Shown here: positions 12,778-21,563 of the stretch, one piece after another
Layout: each line of letters starts with the position of its first letter
How positions within the stretch are numbered: the stretch's first letter is position 1
DNA from: an uncultured Steroidobacter sp.
Lineage (GTDB): Bacteria; Pseudomonadota; Gammaproteobacteria; Steroidobacterales; Steroidobacteraceae
NCBI GenBank assembly: GCA_946478975.1
Contig: CAMLEO010000052.1
Location: 1 to 30,033 of the forward strand
Direction of reading: 5' to 3'
DNA length: 30,033 bases
Notes under the pieces: generated by a model
Told to the model about the DNA's origin: nothing
The model's input: the letters and a program-made list of their open reading frames with translations, nothing else
The model's database searches: none
Program-made: the position numbers and the translations under genes

Positions 12778-14895
12778 AGGTCAATGGAAATGCTCGCATG
12801 CGCTCGCCTGTGGCTATGTTTGTTCATACTGATGCCAGTATGTGCCGATGCTGACCAGCCGCCTCCTTCCTACTCCGCGCGCGTCATCAATCCCAAGCTG
12901 ACCGGATCGTTGTTCGAACCGAACAGCCGCACGCTGCTGCTCTGGGGTACGGACGGCGCGGTGATGTATTCGACCGACGGCTCGAGCTTCAATTGGGCGA
13001 GCACGCCGACGGATGCCGATCTCAATCGCATAGCCGTCGATGCACGCGGCAAAGTCTTGATCGCCGTCGGCGAACGCGGCGTCATTCTTCGCTCCGAAGA
13101 TTCTGGGCGACACTGGTCCGCCGCTCATGTGCCCGCCACGAACTTCGATCTCCGCGCAGCGGCTCATCATCCAAGCGGAGCTTGGATCGCGGCCGGCACT
13201 GGTGGCGCAATCCTGCGCTCGCTCGACACAGGACGAACCTGGACGGCGTTGAAACACGAGCTGAATGTCACGTTCGAAACATTGTTCTTCGAACCGACCA
13301 GCAATGCCATTTTGATCGGTGGTGCAGACGGCCTCCTCGGCCGCTCAACCGACGCCGGCGTCAGCTGGCATCTCACTCGCTTTCCGATGCCCGAGCCGCT
13401 GACTCCGATCACGGCGTTCTACACATTGCCTGGGCAGCTGGTGGCAACGAGTGCATTGGGTCGCTTTCTCATCTCGGCAGACAACGGCGCCAGCTGGGAA
13501 CTGCAGGAGATGGGCAGCAACGTGTTCTTCACCGATGTCGCGTTCGATCCCGATCATCGAGTCGCGCTCATGACCAGCCACGTCGGCGATGTGTTCCGGC
13601 GCGAGGCCGGCGACGACACTTGGGAACGAGTGGAGCTGGCCGCGAGCGAGCAAAAGAAATATCTCAGCGCGATCCGCTACGACGCGCCCACCAAATCGCT
13701 GCTCGCGACGGGCCATCACGGAATGGCCGCGCGATCGACCGACGGCGGCCGCACCTGGCAACACATCGATACCGGCTTCACGACCAGCATGGAATCGCTC
13801 GCACAGTTGGGCGACGGACGTTACGTCGGCTTCGGCGAGGGCGGATTCATCTGCGCGAGCACCGATTCCGGCCGTAAGTGGCGTGTGGTTGCGCCATCGC
13901 TGGACCTGCATCTGCGCGAAGTGGTCGCTCTGCCGAAAGAGAACGTGTTGGTCGCGAGCGGAGAACTCGGCAGCATCTTGCGCTCCACCGACAGTGGACA
14001 GTCATGGCAAGCCGTTGCTATCGACTATCCCAACGAAAACACGCCTCCGGAGCTGCGCTCGCTGATCGCTGCCAACGAACGCACGCTGATTGCCGCCGGC
14101 GCGCCAGGCACGATCGTGCGCTCCGTCGACGCCGGGCGAACGTGGCAGATCGTGCATTGGACGCCGCTGGAAAAGGAAGAAGCGTTTCCGTGGATCCTGG
14201 CCAACACACAGCGACAACGCCTGTCGGTAATCGAGGCGCGCGGCTCGATGTACGCATCCAACGATGCCGGACGCGAATGGCAGCTATCGAAACTCACAAC
14301 AGATCGCGAGCTGTGGCAAGGCAGCGTCCTCGAAAGCCAAGGCGTAATGATCGCAGCCGGTCAGCGCGGAGCGGCGGCACGAAGCATGGATGACGGCCAG
14401 ACCTGGACCACAGTCGACACGGGCACATCGGAGAATTTATTTGGCAGCTACGCCGATGAAACATCCGGCCAGTTGTTTCTGCTCGGTTCGGGCGGCGTGA
14501 TTCTCAGGTCGTCGGATGCCGGCGTGACCTGGAGCCGCGTCCCATCCGGCACTGATCGATCGCTCCGGCGCCTGCTGCGCGATCCAAAGACCGGCGCGCT
14601 GCTCGCCTTTGGAGAACACGGCGCACTGCTTCGATCAGAAGACAAAGGTTCGTCTTGGCGCACCGTCGACAGCGGCACCGATGCCGAGCTGCGCAAAGGT
14701 TTGATCGAGCCTGGCACCGGGCATCTCGTGATCGTCGGTCAGCAGGGCGTCGTGCTGCGCTCGGCAGACGCGGGCAAAACCTGGACCGCGATTCCTTCTC
14801 ACACACACCGGCACTTTCGCAGCGCCAGCTTCAATCCGCACACTGGCGATCTGATTGCTGTCGGCGAGCGGATCGTGCGTTTTACTCTGAATTGA
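12775..14895 (+). CDS. secreted Ycf48/BNR-repeat beta-propeller protein
   Basis: A 706-residue protein from ATG 12775, preferred over ATG 12754 because GGAAGGA lies 5 nt upstream. A signal peptide follows (MLACARLWLCLFILMPVCADA). The rest is built from about 13-15 repeats of roughly 43 residues with the core pattern GxxLRSxDxGxxW, for example GVILRSEDSGRHW, GAILRSLDTGRTW, GSILRSTDSGQSW and GVVLRSADAGKTW. This is the Ycf48/BNR (Asp-box) type and would give one or two beta-propellers in the periplasm or outside the cell. In photosynthetic organisms Ycf48 assists photosystem assembly; in proteobacteria the role is mostly unknown, and such proteins often accompany RND-like exporters. The sialidase label sometimes given is not supported, since catalytic residues are not evident. 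Its end overlaps the convergent next gene by 14 nt. Confidence 0.88.
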   Translation: MRSMEMLACARLWLCLFILMPVCADADQPPPSYSARVINPKLTGSLFEPNSRTLLLWGTDGAVMYSTDGSSFNWASTPTDADLNRIAVDARGKVLIAVGERGVILRSEDSGRHWSAAHVPATNFDLRAAAHHPSGAWIAAGTGGAILRSLDTGRTWTALKHELNVTFETLFFEPTSNAILIGGADGLLGRSTDAGVSWHLTRFPMPEPLTPITAFYTLPGQLVATSALGRFLISADNGASWELQEMGSNVFFTDVAFDPDHRVALMTSHVGDVFRREAGDDTWERVELAASEQKKYLSAIRYDAPTKSLLATGHHGMAARSTDGGRTWQHIDTGFTTSMESLAQLGDGRYVGFGEGGFICASTDSGRKWRVVAPSLDLHLREVVALPKENVLVASGELGSILRSTDSGQSWQAVAIDYPNENTPPELRSLIAANERTLIAAGAPGTIVRSVDAGRTWQIVHWTPLEKEEAFPWILANTQRQRLSVIEARGSMYASNDAGREWQLSKLTTDRELWQGSVLESQGVMIAAGQRGAAARSMDDGQTWTTVDTGTSENLFGSYADETSGQLFLLGSGGVILRSSDAGVTWSRVPSGTDRSLRRLLRDPKTGALLAFGEHGALLRSEDKGSSWRTVDSGTDAELRKGLIEPGTGHLVIVGQQGVVLRSADAGKTWTAIPSHTHRHFRSASFNPHTGDLIAVGERIVRFTLN

Positions 14896-15640
14896 TCTTT
14901 CGCTGCAAACGTTCCAGCTCGCGCTGATATTCGGTGGTCTCGTAGTTTCGCAGCAGCGAGTACTGCTCCGAGGTCAGCGCTGGCGAGACTTCGATCAGGA
15001 AGTCATCGAGATATCCTTTGAGCGCTTCAGCAACCTGCGCCTGTGCATACTGCCGCTCGGCTTCGGAAAGCATTTCTCGATCGATACCCGCATCGCGCAG
15101 TGTGGCGGCGTAGCGCTGCTTCTGACGCAGTTTCGCATCCAGTATCTGACGCTCCTGAGTCTGATTCAGCGGCGCAACGTTGCCGACGCCGCCGGCATAC
15201 TCGGCAAGCTGATGCTGTTCGAGATCAGAATCTTTCAGCGCCTCGTAATACTCACGCTCGTGCGGCGACAGCATCTCGCTCACGTGCGCATCGGTGCCGG
15301 CCTTGCGCGTCAAGTCCTCTTCCCCCTCGTGCGCCAGCAAACGTCGCTTCAGCTCATCGACGTGCGCACTCTCCACGTCCGCCAGCAAATATCGATATTT
15401 GTGTTCGACGTGAGCGAGCAGCGCGTCATCGCGACGCTCGTCGATCGGCGAGGACGCGCGTCTTTCGGTCTGCTCCGACATCGAAGCCGAGACCGGAACA
15501 GCAGTGCTTTCGATCAGAGCCATTTCCGGATCGGCGTCGCTGGCTCGAACATCGTGAGCCCGATCGTGCTTCAGCGTCGCCGCCGCAGCCATGGCGACGA
15601 CAGCCACGACCACGGCTCCCAGGATGAAATTTCGTTCCAT
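14882..15640 (-). CDS. membrane-anchored helical protein of unknown function
   Basis: A 252-residue protein I do not recognise. Residues 5-22 form one N-terminal membrane helix (FILGAVVVAVVAMAAAATL) with a short cytoplasmic start. The rest should be in the periplasm, is highly charged and almost all helical, with likely coiled coil at 90-110 and at the C-terminus (YQRELERLQRKI). Segments such as MLSPHEREYYEALKDSD and ALTSEQYSLLRNYETTEY recall LTxxQ-like helical turns but are not a clear match. GAGGTGAG lies upstream of ATG 15640. It follows the PL3 pectate lyase gene by 61 nt on the same strand, with a hairpin between. Its 3' end overlaps the propeller gene by 14 nt, tail to tail. Confidence 0.8.
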   Translation of the reverse strand: MERNFILGAVVVAVVAMAAAATLKHDRAHDVRASDADPEMALIESTAVPVSASMSEQTERRASSPIDERRDDALLAHVEHKYRYLLADVESAHVDELKRRLLAHEGEEDLTRKAGTDAHVSEMLSPHEREYYEALKDSDLEQHQLAEYAGGVGNVAPLNQTQERQILDAKLRQKQRYAATLRDAGIDREMLSEAERQYAQAQVAEALKGYLDDFLIEVSPALTSEQYSLLRNYETTEYQRELERLQRKINSE

Positions 15641-15663
15641 GAAGTCTCACCTCAAAGCGCGCC

Positions 15664-15681
15664 GGAAGCGCGATCGCTTCC
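15664..15681 (-). terminator. hairpin between the pectate lyase gene and the unknown gene
   Basis: A 7-bp stem GGAAGCG / CGCTTCC with a CGAT loop lies in the 61-nt gap. There is no strong T-run on either side, so termination would be weak at most. Confidence 0.4.
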
Positions 15682-15701
15682 AGCGCGAATGTCACAATCG
15701 A

Positions 15702-16661
15702 TCAATAGCTCGTGTTACCGGATTGCGTGCAGCTGGCCCACGGGCCGATGCAGACCGAGCCCGCATCGTGCAGGCGGCTGTTGGTCAGGCGCGCCGTGCT
15801 GGACGAGCTGTCGGTGCGGAACACGCCTTCGTCGAGCGTATTCAGGTCGCAGCGATCGAAGCTCACGCTGATCTTGTAAGTCGTCCCGCCATTTTGCCGC
15901 AACGCCTTGCCGGCGCGGTGAATGATGCAGTTACTCACGTTCAGCGTCGACGCGGCGTTGATCTGGAAGAACTTGTCCGCCGAGTCGTATCCCTCGATGT
16001 TTCTTACCGTCGTGGTCCCGGAGGATTTGATGGTCATCGCATCTTCGCCTACGTCCATCCAGTAGATGTTGTCGAGCGTCGCGCCGTTGTAAGTGTGGAT
16101 GCCATCGGCGCCGTTGGTGCCGATGACCACATTACGCAGCGTGGCGCCGTTCTCGACACGGAACACGGGATCCTGATCTTCGCCTTGCCCGCCGTCGCCG
16201 AGCTCGGAGCCGGCGTTGAAGCGCTGGCACCCGCCGTCGTATGTACCGCTGGTTACGCGAATGGTTGCATGAACGGTTGTTTGCGCGCCGTTGGTGTTAC
16301 AGGACGATCCGGTGATGGAGCCGCCGCTGGAACCGCCGGAAGGTGTAGCCGAAGCAGTGTTCGAATTGTTGGCGACGCCGTTGATGGTGTTTTTGATCCA
16401 GTAGTAATACGTGGTGCCGCCGGTCACGCCCGTGTCGGTCCAGCTGCGCGTGCTGGCACTGACGCTGGCGACGCGCACCCGGCCGTTGGGATTGGAATCC
16501 AGATCGCGATAGATCTCCTGGGTGGTCGCGGTTTCGTTCGAATACGACCAACTCAGCGAGACCGAGCCGCTGCCGCCGGTGGCACTCAACGTGATCGCCC
16601 CCCACGCACTCGACGTGGCCCCGGCCAACAGCAATCCCCCAATACATAGCTTGCGAAGCAT
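15702..16661 (-). CDS. secreted PL3-family pectate lyase with an N-terminal fibronectin type III domain
   Basis: A 319-residue protein. Residues 1-21 are a signal peptide (ending SSAWG-A). Residues 22-107 form a fibronectin type III-like domain (SVSLSWSYSNE, TTYYYWIKNTING). Residues 108-118 are a Gly/Ser linker. Residues 119-319 match polysaccharide lyase family 3: DPVFRVENGATLRNVVIG at 164-181, NGADGIHTYNGATLDNIYW at 183-201, DVGEDAMTIKS at 203-213 and SADKFFQINAAST at 227-239. PL3 enzymes cut polygalacturonate by Ca2+-dependent beta-elimination; the Asp, Glu and Lys residues in these blocks form the active-site groove. Several cysteines (C121, C145, C245, C271, C304, C311) could form disulfides. 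The gene stands alone with no other pectin genes nearby. A LacI-type palindrome lies 44 nt upstream. Confidence 0.9.
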   Translation of the reverse strand: MLRKLCIGGLLLAGATSSAWGAITLSATGGSGSVSLSWSYSNETATTQEIYRDLDSNPNGRVRVASVSASTRSWTDTGVTGGTTYYYWIKNTINGVANNSNTASATPSGGSSGGSITGSSCNTNGAQTTVHATIRVTSGTYDGGCQRFNAGSELGDGGQGEDQDPVFRVENGATLRNVVIGTNGADGIHTYNGATLDNIYWMDVGEDAMTIKSSGTTTVRNIEGYDSADKFFQINAASTLNVSNCIIHRAGKALRQNGGTTYKISVSFDRCDLNTLDEGVFRTDSSSSTARLTNSRLHDAGSVCIGPWASCTQSGNTSY

Positions 16662-16704
16662 GGTCTTCTCCTGTCCTTAGGATGTTTGCAACTCACCGGC
16701 GCGT

Positions 16705-16722
16705 CATGACACCGGTGTCATG
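16705..16722 (-). promoter_or_regulatory. 18-bp perfect palindrome upstream of the pectate lyase gene (LacI-type operator candidate)
   Basis: The sequence CATGACACCGGTGTCATG is fully self-complementary with a central CG, the common form of LacI-family operators that control carbohydrate genes. It lies 44-61 nt upstream of the pectate lyase start, where a repressor could block the promoter. No regulator gene is in the window, so the binding protein is unknown. Confidence 0.6.
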
Positions 16723-16778
16723 CACCGTACAAACGATGCCCGGGGCGTCTCCATACGTAAATGGGGAATGGAATGGCG

Positions 16779-16818
16779 AATATTTCCAGACGGCCGCGAG
16801 TGACCGTCATGGAATATT
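16779..16818 (-). terminator. hairpin directly after the RND permease gene
   Basis: An imperfect 14-bp stem with two one-base bulges (AATATT-t-CCA-GACGG pairing with CCGTC-a-TGG-AATATT) starts 5 nt after the RND stop codon on the minus strand. It lacks a T-run after the stem but is well placed to end the efflux operon before the pectate lyase promoter. Confidence 0.5.
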
Positions 16819-16823
16819 TGTAA

Positions 16824-19800
16824 TCACACCGCCGGCGGATTCGGCAGCGCCGGCGGCTCGCCCGCTTTGTGAGATGTCGGCTCGACCTGCTCGACGGCAT
16901 GCGCCTGGCCCCGCCGCAGGAACGCTTTCACACGCGCGGTGAAACCATAAATGTACGTGTACAGCACCGGCACGATCAGCAGCGTGAGCAGCGTCGATGT
17001 GATCACGCCGCCGATGACGGCGCGACCCATCGGAGCGAGCAGCTCGCCGCCCGCACCCACACCGATCGCCATCGGCAACATGCCGAAGATCATCGCGAGC
17101 GTGGTCATGAGGATCGGACGCAGACGCACCTGCCCTGCTTCCAGAATCGCTTCATGCAGCGTGCGGCCGGCACGCAGCGCCTGGTTGGTGAAATCCACCA
17201 GCAGAATGGCGTTCTTGGTCACCAGGCCCATCAACATGATGAAGCCGATGATGGAAAAGATGTTCAGCGTGGTCTTGGTGAACAACAGCGCCAGCAGCAC
17301 GCCGATCAACGACAGCGGCAGCGACACCATGATCGCGACCGGCTGCAGGAAGCTGCCGAACTGCGAAGCCAGCACCAGATAAATGAAGACCACCGCGAGC
17401 GCCAGCGCGGCGAGCGCGGCCGCGCCGGTCTCGTTCATATCCTGCTGCGAGCCGCCGACGTCGAAGCGATAGCCGGGCGGCAACTGCATCGCTTTCACGA
17501 TCTTCTCGGCATCGGTGCCGACGTCGCCGGACGGACGACCCTGCGCATTGGCGTAGATGGTGATGCGACGTTGCAAGTTCAGACGCTTGATCTGTTGCGG
17601 ACTGCCGGTCTCGACGAAATCCGCGACCTGGCGAATCGGCACCAGCATCGGCATGCCGTTCGCATCGGTGCGCGTGCTGGTTACATACAAATCGCCCAGG
17701 TCGGAGGCAATCTCGCGTCGCTGCTTCGGCAATTGCACGATCACGTCGTAGTCCTGGCCATCGGGACCGAGCCAGGTGCTGATTTGATCGCCTGCGATCA
17801 GCGGCCGCAACGCATTGCCGATGCTCGCGGTCGTCACGCCCAGGTCGCTGGCGATTTCATTCTTGATGCGCACAGCGATGGTAGGGTTCGCGCCGCGCTC
17901 GCTGCTCTCCAGGTCCGCGATGCCAGGAATCTTCGACAATCGCGACATCAGATCCTGCGACAGCTCGGTGAGCTTGCTCGGATCCGGGCCGAGAATGGAG
18001 ACCACGACCGGCTGATTCTGACCTTGCACCGTCAGGCTCAAGCCGGCGAGGCTCGACAGGCGCTGACGGATCTGCCCTTCGATTTGTTTCTGCGACGGAC
18101 GTTTGAACAGCGTCTTGTCCTTCAGCAGGACGCGCACGCGAGCATAGTTGCGGCCTTCATCGGTGCCGATGGTCGTGACGATGCTGTCCACGCCGTCGAT
18201 CTCGCGAATCGCCGCTTCGGCGTCGCGGATCTTGGCATCGGTGTACTGCAGGCTCGAGCCGATCGGCGTGTTCATGCGCATGAACATGATTACTTCGTCC
18301 TGCTGGGGCACGAATTCGGTGCCGACCAACGGCACGATCGGGAAACTGCCGAAGAAGGCGAGCAGCGCGACCAGCATCAGCACCAGGCGCGGGCTCACGC
18401 TCCAACGACGTGAAATGCCATAGCGACGCCCGCTCAACGTCCAGCGCAGCAGCCGGTCGTAAACATGATGCGCATATTCGATGATGCTCTCGACGCGATC
18501 CATCACTTTGCGCAGCCACGGCAGGCGGCGGAAACGACCTTCCTTCGGATCCGGCCACACCGACGAGAGCATCGGATCGAGCGTGAAGCTGACGAACAAC
18601 GACACCAGCACCGCGACCGCGACCGTGATGCCGAACGAATAGAAGAACTTGCCGATCACGCCACCCATGAACGCGACCGGCACGAACACCGCGAGAATGG
18701 CGAAGGTCGTTGCCATCACCGCGAGGCCGATTTCGCTGGTGCCTTCCAGCGCTGCGGTGTGATGATCCTTGCCCATGTCGGCGTGACGCACGATGTTTTC
18801 GCGCACCACGATCGCGTCGTCGATCAACAAGCCGATACACAACGACAGCGCCATCAACGTCATGAAGTTCAGCGTGAAGCCGAACGCATGCAACGCGGTG
18901 AACGTTGCGATGACGGAAATCGGCAAGGTCAGGCCGGTGATGATGGTCGAGCGCCACGAATGCAGGAACAGGAACACGATCAGCACGGTCAGCATCGCGC
19001 CTTCCAGGATCGTTTCCTTCACGCGGTCGAGCGAGCCTTCGACCCACTTGGCATCCGACCACAACGTGCGGATCTGAATATCCGCCGGCAGCCGCGCCTT
19101 GAGATCGGCGATCGCCTCATCGACCGACTTGCCGACCTCGACGACGTTGGCCTGCTGGATCTTCATCACGTCCAGCGACACCGACCGCTGGCCGTTGACG
19201 CGTGAGATCGATTGTTCTTCGGCCTCGCCGTCGACGACGTCCGCGACCTGATTCAGATAAACCGGCGCGCCGGCCTGATTGGTGACGATGATGCGCTCGA
19301 AGTCGCGAGGCTCTTTCATCTTGCCTTCGACGCGCACCAACTGCTCGGTCGCGCCGCGGGTAATGCTGCCCGCGGGCAAGTCCTGGTTCGCGGCACGAAT
19401 CGCTGCGACGACTTGGTCGATGCCAACGCGGAAGCTCTGCATCTGTTCCGGGCGCAGGAAGATCTGCACCTCACGCTTCACCGCGCCACCGACCCACACA
19501 TTGCCGACGCCATACGAATTCTGCAGTCGCTTGACGATCTGCTGGTCGGCGATCGTGGAGACTTCGCGCAGGCTGCGCGTCGTCGAATAGGCGACCAGGC
19601 TGACGACCGGCTCTGAGGAGCTGTCGTTGCTGGCGCGTGAAATAGTGGGCTCACGAACTTCGCGCGGGAATCCGGCGCGAATCTGCGCGACCTTATCCCG
19701 GACTTCCTGGGTCGCCGCGATGATGTCGGTTTCCATGCGGAACTCGATCATCACAAAGGCGTTGCCCTCGCGCGCGGTGGAATAAATGTTCTTTACGCCG

Positions 19801-20024
19801 TCGACGCTGTTGATGACGTTTTCGATCGGCTTGATGACGTCGTTTTCAATCGCTTCCGGCGAGGCGCCCGGATAGTTCACCGTCACGAATGCGTTCGGAA
19901 TGGTGATTTCGGGCATCTGCTCGACCGGCAGCAGCCGGTACGAATAGGCACCGAGCACCACCAGCGCGAGCATGACCATGGTCGCGAAGACGGGCTGATT
20001 GATGCTGGTCTTGGTGATCCACAT
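16824..20024 (-). CDS. RND multidrug efflux permease (HAE1 family, AcrB/MexF/MdtC-like)
   Basis: A 1066-residue inner-membrane proton antiporter of usual length. It begins [25 protein letters not shown] (split here as TM1), with the typical [13 protein letters not shown] and [13 protein letters not shown] blocks. TM4 carries the proton-relay Asp pair, Asp402-Asp403 in [13 protein letters not shown]. The second half repeats the design, with [21 protein letters not shown] split over TM8-TM9 and [14 protein letters not shown]. Two large periplasmic loops hold the porter and docking domains. It works with the adaptor encoded 48 nt upstream in the same operon and needs an outer-membrane TolC-like channel encoded elsewhere. 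Substrates cannot be told from sequence. The residues after about 1035 are Pro/Glu/Ala-rich and are probably a cytoplasmic tail. Confidence 0.96.
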   Translation of the reverse strand: MWITKTSINQPVFATMVMLALVVLGAYSYRLLPVEQMPEITIPNAFVTVNYPGASPEAIENDVIKPIENVINSVDGVKNIYSTAREGNAFVMIEFRMETDIIAATQEVRDKVAQIRAGFPREVREPTISRASNDSSSEPVVSLVAYSTTRSLREVSTIADQQIVKRLQNSYGVGNVWVGGAVKREVQIFLRPEQMQSFRVGIDQVVAAIRAANQDLPAGSITRGATEQLVRVEGKMKEPRDFERIIVTNQAGAPVYLNQVADVVDGEAEEQSISRVNGQRSVSLDVMKIQQANVVEVGKSVDEAIADLKARLPADIQIRTLWSDAKWVEGSLDRVKETILEGAMLTVLIVFLFLHSWRSTIITGLTLPISVIATFTALHAFGFTLNFMTLMALSLCIGLLIDDAIVVRENIVRHADMGKDHHTAALEGTSEIGLAVMATTFAILAVFVPVAFMGGVIGKFFYSFGITVAVAVLVSLFVSFTLDPMLSSVWPDPKEGRFRRLPWLRKVMDRVESIIEYAHHVYDRLLRWTLSGRRYGISRRWSVSPRLVLMLVALLAFFGSFPIVPLVGTEFVPQQDEVIMFMRMNTPIGSSLQYTDAKIRDAEAAIREIDGVDSIVTTIGTDEGRNYARVRVLLKDKTLFKRPSQKQIEGQIRQRLSSLAGLSLTVQGQNQPVVVSILGPDPSKLTELSQDLMSRLSKIPGIADLESSERGANPTIAVRIKNEIASDLGVTTASIGNALRPLIAGDQISTWLGPDGQDYDVIVQLPKQRREIASDLGDLYVTSTRTDANGMPMLVPIRQVADFVETGSPQQIKRLNLQRRITIYANAQGRPSGDVGTDAEKIVKAMQLPPGYRFDVGGSQQDMNETGAAALAALALAVVFIYLVLASQFGSFLQPVAIMVSLPLSLIGVLLALLFTKTTLNIFSIIGFIMLMGLVTKNAILLVDFTNQALRAGRTLHEAILEAGQVRLRPILMTTLAMIFGMLPMAIGVGAGGELLAPMGRAVIGGVITSTLLTLLIVPVLYTYIYGFTARVKAFLRRGQAHAVEQVEPTSHKAGEPPALPNPPAV

Positions 20025-20072
20025 GGCCAGATGTGACTGATTGATGTGCCGAGATCGGAACGTGACGACGAA

Positions 20073-21377
20073 TCAGCGCGAAGCGACTTCAGTCGTGCCG
20101 GCAGACGCAACTTCAGCGCGGCCAATGCGAGCCGTGGCGCCGGCCTTGTCGTTGCCGATGTCCGCCACGATGACGCGATCGCCGGCGCTCAAGCCGCTGC
20201 GAACTTCGACGAACGGCTCGCTCCTGCTGCGGGGGCCGAGCGTCACCGCCGTGCGTTCGATCTTGTCGTTACGCAAGGTGTAGACATAGGGAGCACCGGC
20301 TTCTTCGCGAACCGCACGGGTCGCGACGGCGAGCACCGGCTCCGACGAATTGAGCTGCACTTCACCCTGAGCAAACATGCCGCCTTTCAGAGCGCTGTCC
20401 GGATTCGGCACGGCGATGTAAACGGGAATGGCGCGCGAGTTGTCGGCAGTCACCGGATTGATCCGCTGCACTTCGCCTTCGAACTTGCGCTCGCCGAAGC
20501 CGCTGACGCGGAAGCGCACTTTCTGGCCGACGCGCACCGACGGAATCTCAGTCGCGGGCACCGCCGCTTCCAGCACCATTTGTTTCAAATCGACCAGCGT
20601 GACGATGCCCGAATCCGGCGACACTTTTTCGCCCTGCTGCACCAGGCGCTTGGCGATCGTGCCGGAGAACGGCGCGCGAATGACTGCGTCCTGCAGGTTG
20701 ATCTGCGCAACGCGAGCTTCGGCTTCGGCGAGCTTCAGCTGCGCGACGCTGCCGGCATAGGCACTCTCGGTCTGCTCGAACGTGTTCTGAGAAATGAACT
20801 TCTGATCCAGCAGCGTGCGATTCTTGTCGCGATTGAGACGGGCGAGGTCTAGATCGGCGCGCGCCTTGTCCACCGCCGCGGCTTCACGATCGTACTGAGC
20901 CTGCAAGTTGCGAGTGTCGACACGGGCGATGACGTCGCCTTCGCGCACGTCCTGACCTTCACGCAACTTCAGCTGCTCGACCTCGCCACCGACTTTGGAC
21001 TTCACCGTCGCCTGCACGAACGGCGCGATCGAACCGGACAATGGCAATACACGCGACAGAACGCGCGGTTCGACAGAGGAAACATCCACCGCCGCGAGTT
21101 CGATGGGCGCGCTGCTGGCAGCCGGGCCCGCCGTCTTCGGCGCTTTGGCACCGGCGTCATGAGTAGCAAACCATGCCACACCGCCGAGAACGGCAACTAC
21201 GATGGCAGCGATCAATAGTTTCTTCGGCTGCATCGGCGTGAACGAAGCTCCTCCCTGGTCATGGGGGGTATGTTCAGGCACGGCGTCCGGCGTTGAAATC
21301 GTGGCTGCGGGCCGCGCCGGAAACGGAGTCACGGCGGCGTCGTAGCGCGCTGAAGGCTGATTGGCACTGTTTTTCAT
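20073..21377 (-). CDS. RND efflux periplasmic adaptor (membrane fusion protein)
   Basis: A 434-residue adaptor. The open frame reaches further upstream; ATG 21377 is preferred, though its ribosome-binding site is weak, and a later ATG just before the membrane helix is possible. Residues 54-70 are a signal-anchor helix (LLIAAIVVAVLGGVAWF). The rest follows the HlyD/AcrA order: a lipoyl half (GGEVEQLKLREGQDVREGDV), an alpha-hairpin coiled coil (AAAVDKARADLDLARLNRDK and onward), the second lipoyl half (VIRAPFSGTIAKRLVQQGEKV), a beta-barrel and a membrane-proximal domain (GGMFAQGEVQL). It links the RND permease, encoded 48 nt downstream, to an outer-membrane channel. The long N-terminal Pro/Ala-rich cytoplasmic part before the helix is unusual for AcrA-like lipoproteins. 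Confidence 0.92.
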   Translation of the reverse strand: MKNSANQPSARYDAAVTPFPARPAATISTPDAVPEHTPHDQGGASFTPMQPKKLLIAAIVVAVLGGVAWFATHDAGAKAPKTAGPAASSAPIELAAVDVSSVEPRVLSRVLPLSGSIAPFVQATVKSKVGGEVEQLKLREGQDVREGDVIARVDTRNLQAQYDREAAAVDKARADLDLARLNRDKNRTLLDQKFISQNTFEQTESAYAGSVAQLKLAEAEARVAQINLQDAVIRAPFSGTIAKRLVQQGEKVSPDSGIVTLVDLKQMVLEAAVPATEIPSVRVGQKVRFRVSGFGERKFEGEVQRINPVTADNSRAIPVYIAVPNPDSALKGGMFAQGEVQLNSSEPVLAVATRAVREEAGAPYVYTLRNDKIERTAVTLGPRSRSEPFVEVRSGLSAGDRVIVADIGNDKAGATARIGRAEVASAGTTEVASR

Positions 21378-21448
21378 TGCTGGTTCCACGACCGGTGTCC
21401 TCGCCGGCGCGAAGGTCAGGCTTAGAACACCGACCCTCGCTGTAAGTT

Positions 21449-21464
21449 GCACCTGGCCAGGTGC
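21449..21464 (-). promoter_or_regulatory. 16-bp perfect palindrome upstream of the efflux operon
   Basis: GCACCTGGCCAGGTGC is fully self-complementary and lies 72-87 nt upstream of the chosen adaptor start, in the 186-nt gap after the MATE gene. Position and symmetry suit an operator for a TetR-like or other dimeric regulator of the efflux genes. No regulator gene is seen in the window. Confidence 0.45.
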
Positions 21465-21563
21465 TTCAGTTCTTGCTTGGACGGAGCCAAAGGGCGAAAG
21501 GTTACAGGCCGGAAAACTTTTTTCTGCGACCGTCCCCACTGCCCGCCGGGAATCAGGGAACGC

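Noticed and set aside
12775..14895. Sialidase
   Set aside because: The Asp-box-like repeats are of the Ycf48/BNR type, and the Arg triad and other catalytic residues of sialidases are not evident.
16869..18413. A 514-codon plus-strand frame opposite the RND permease
   Set aside because: His/Arg/Gln-rich translation with no motifs, opposite a fully conserved RND gene.
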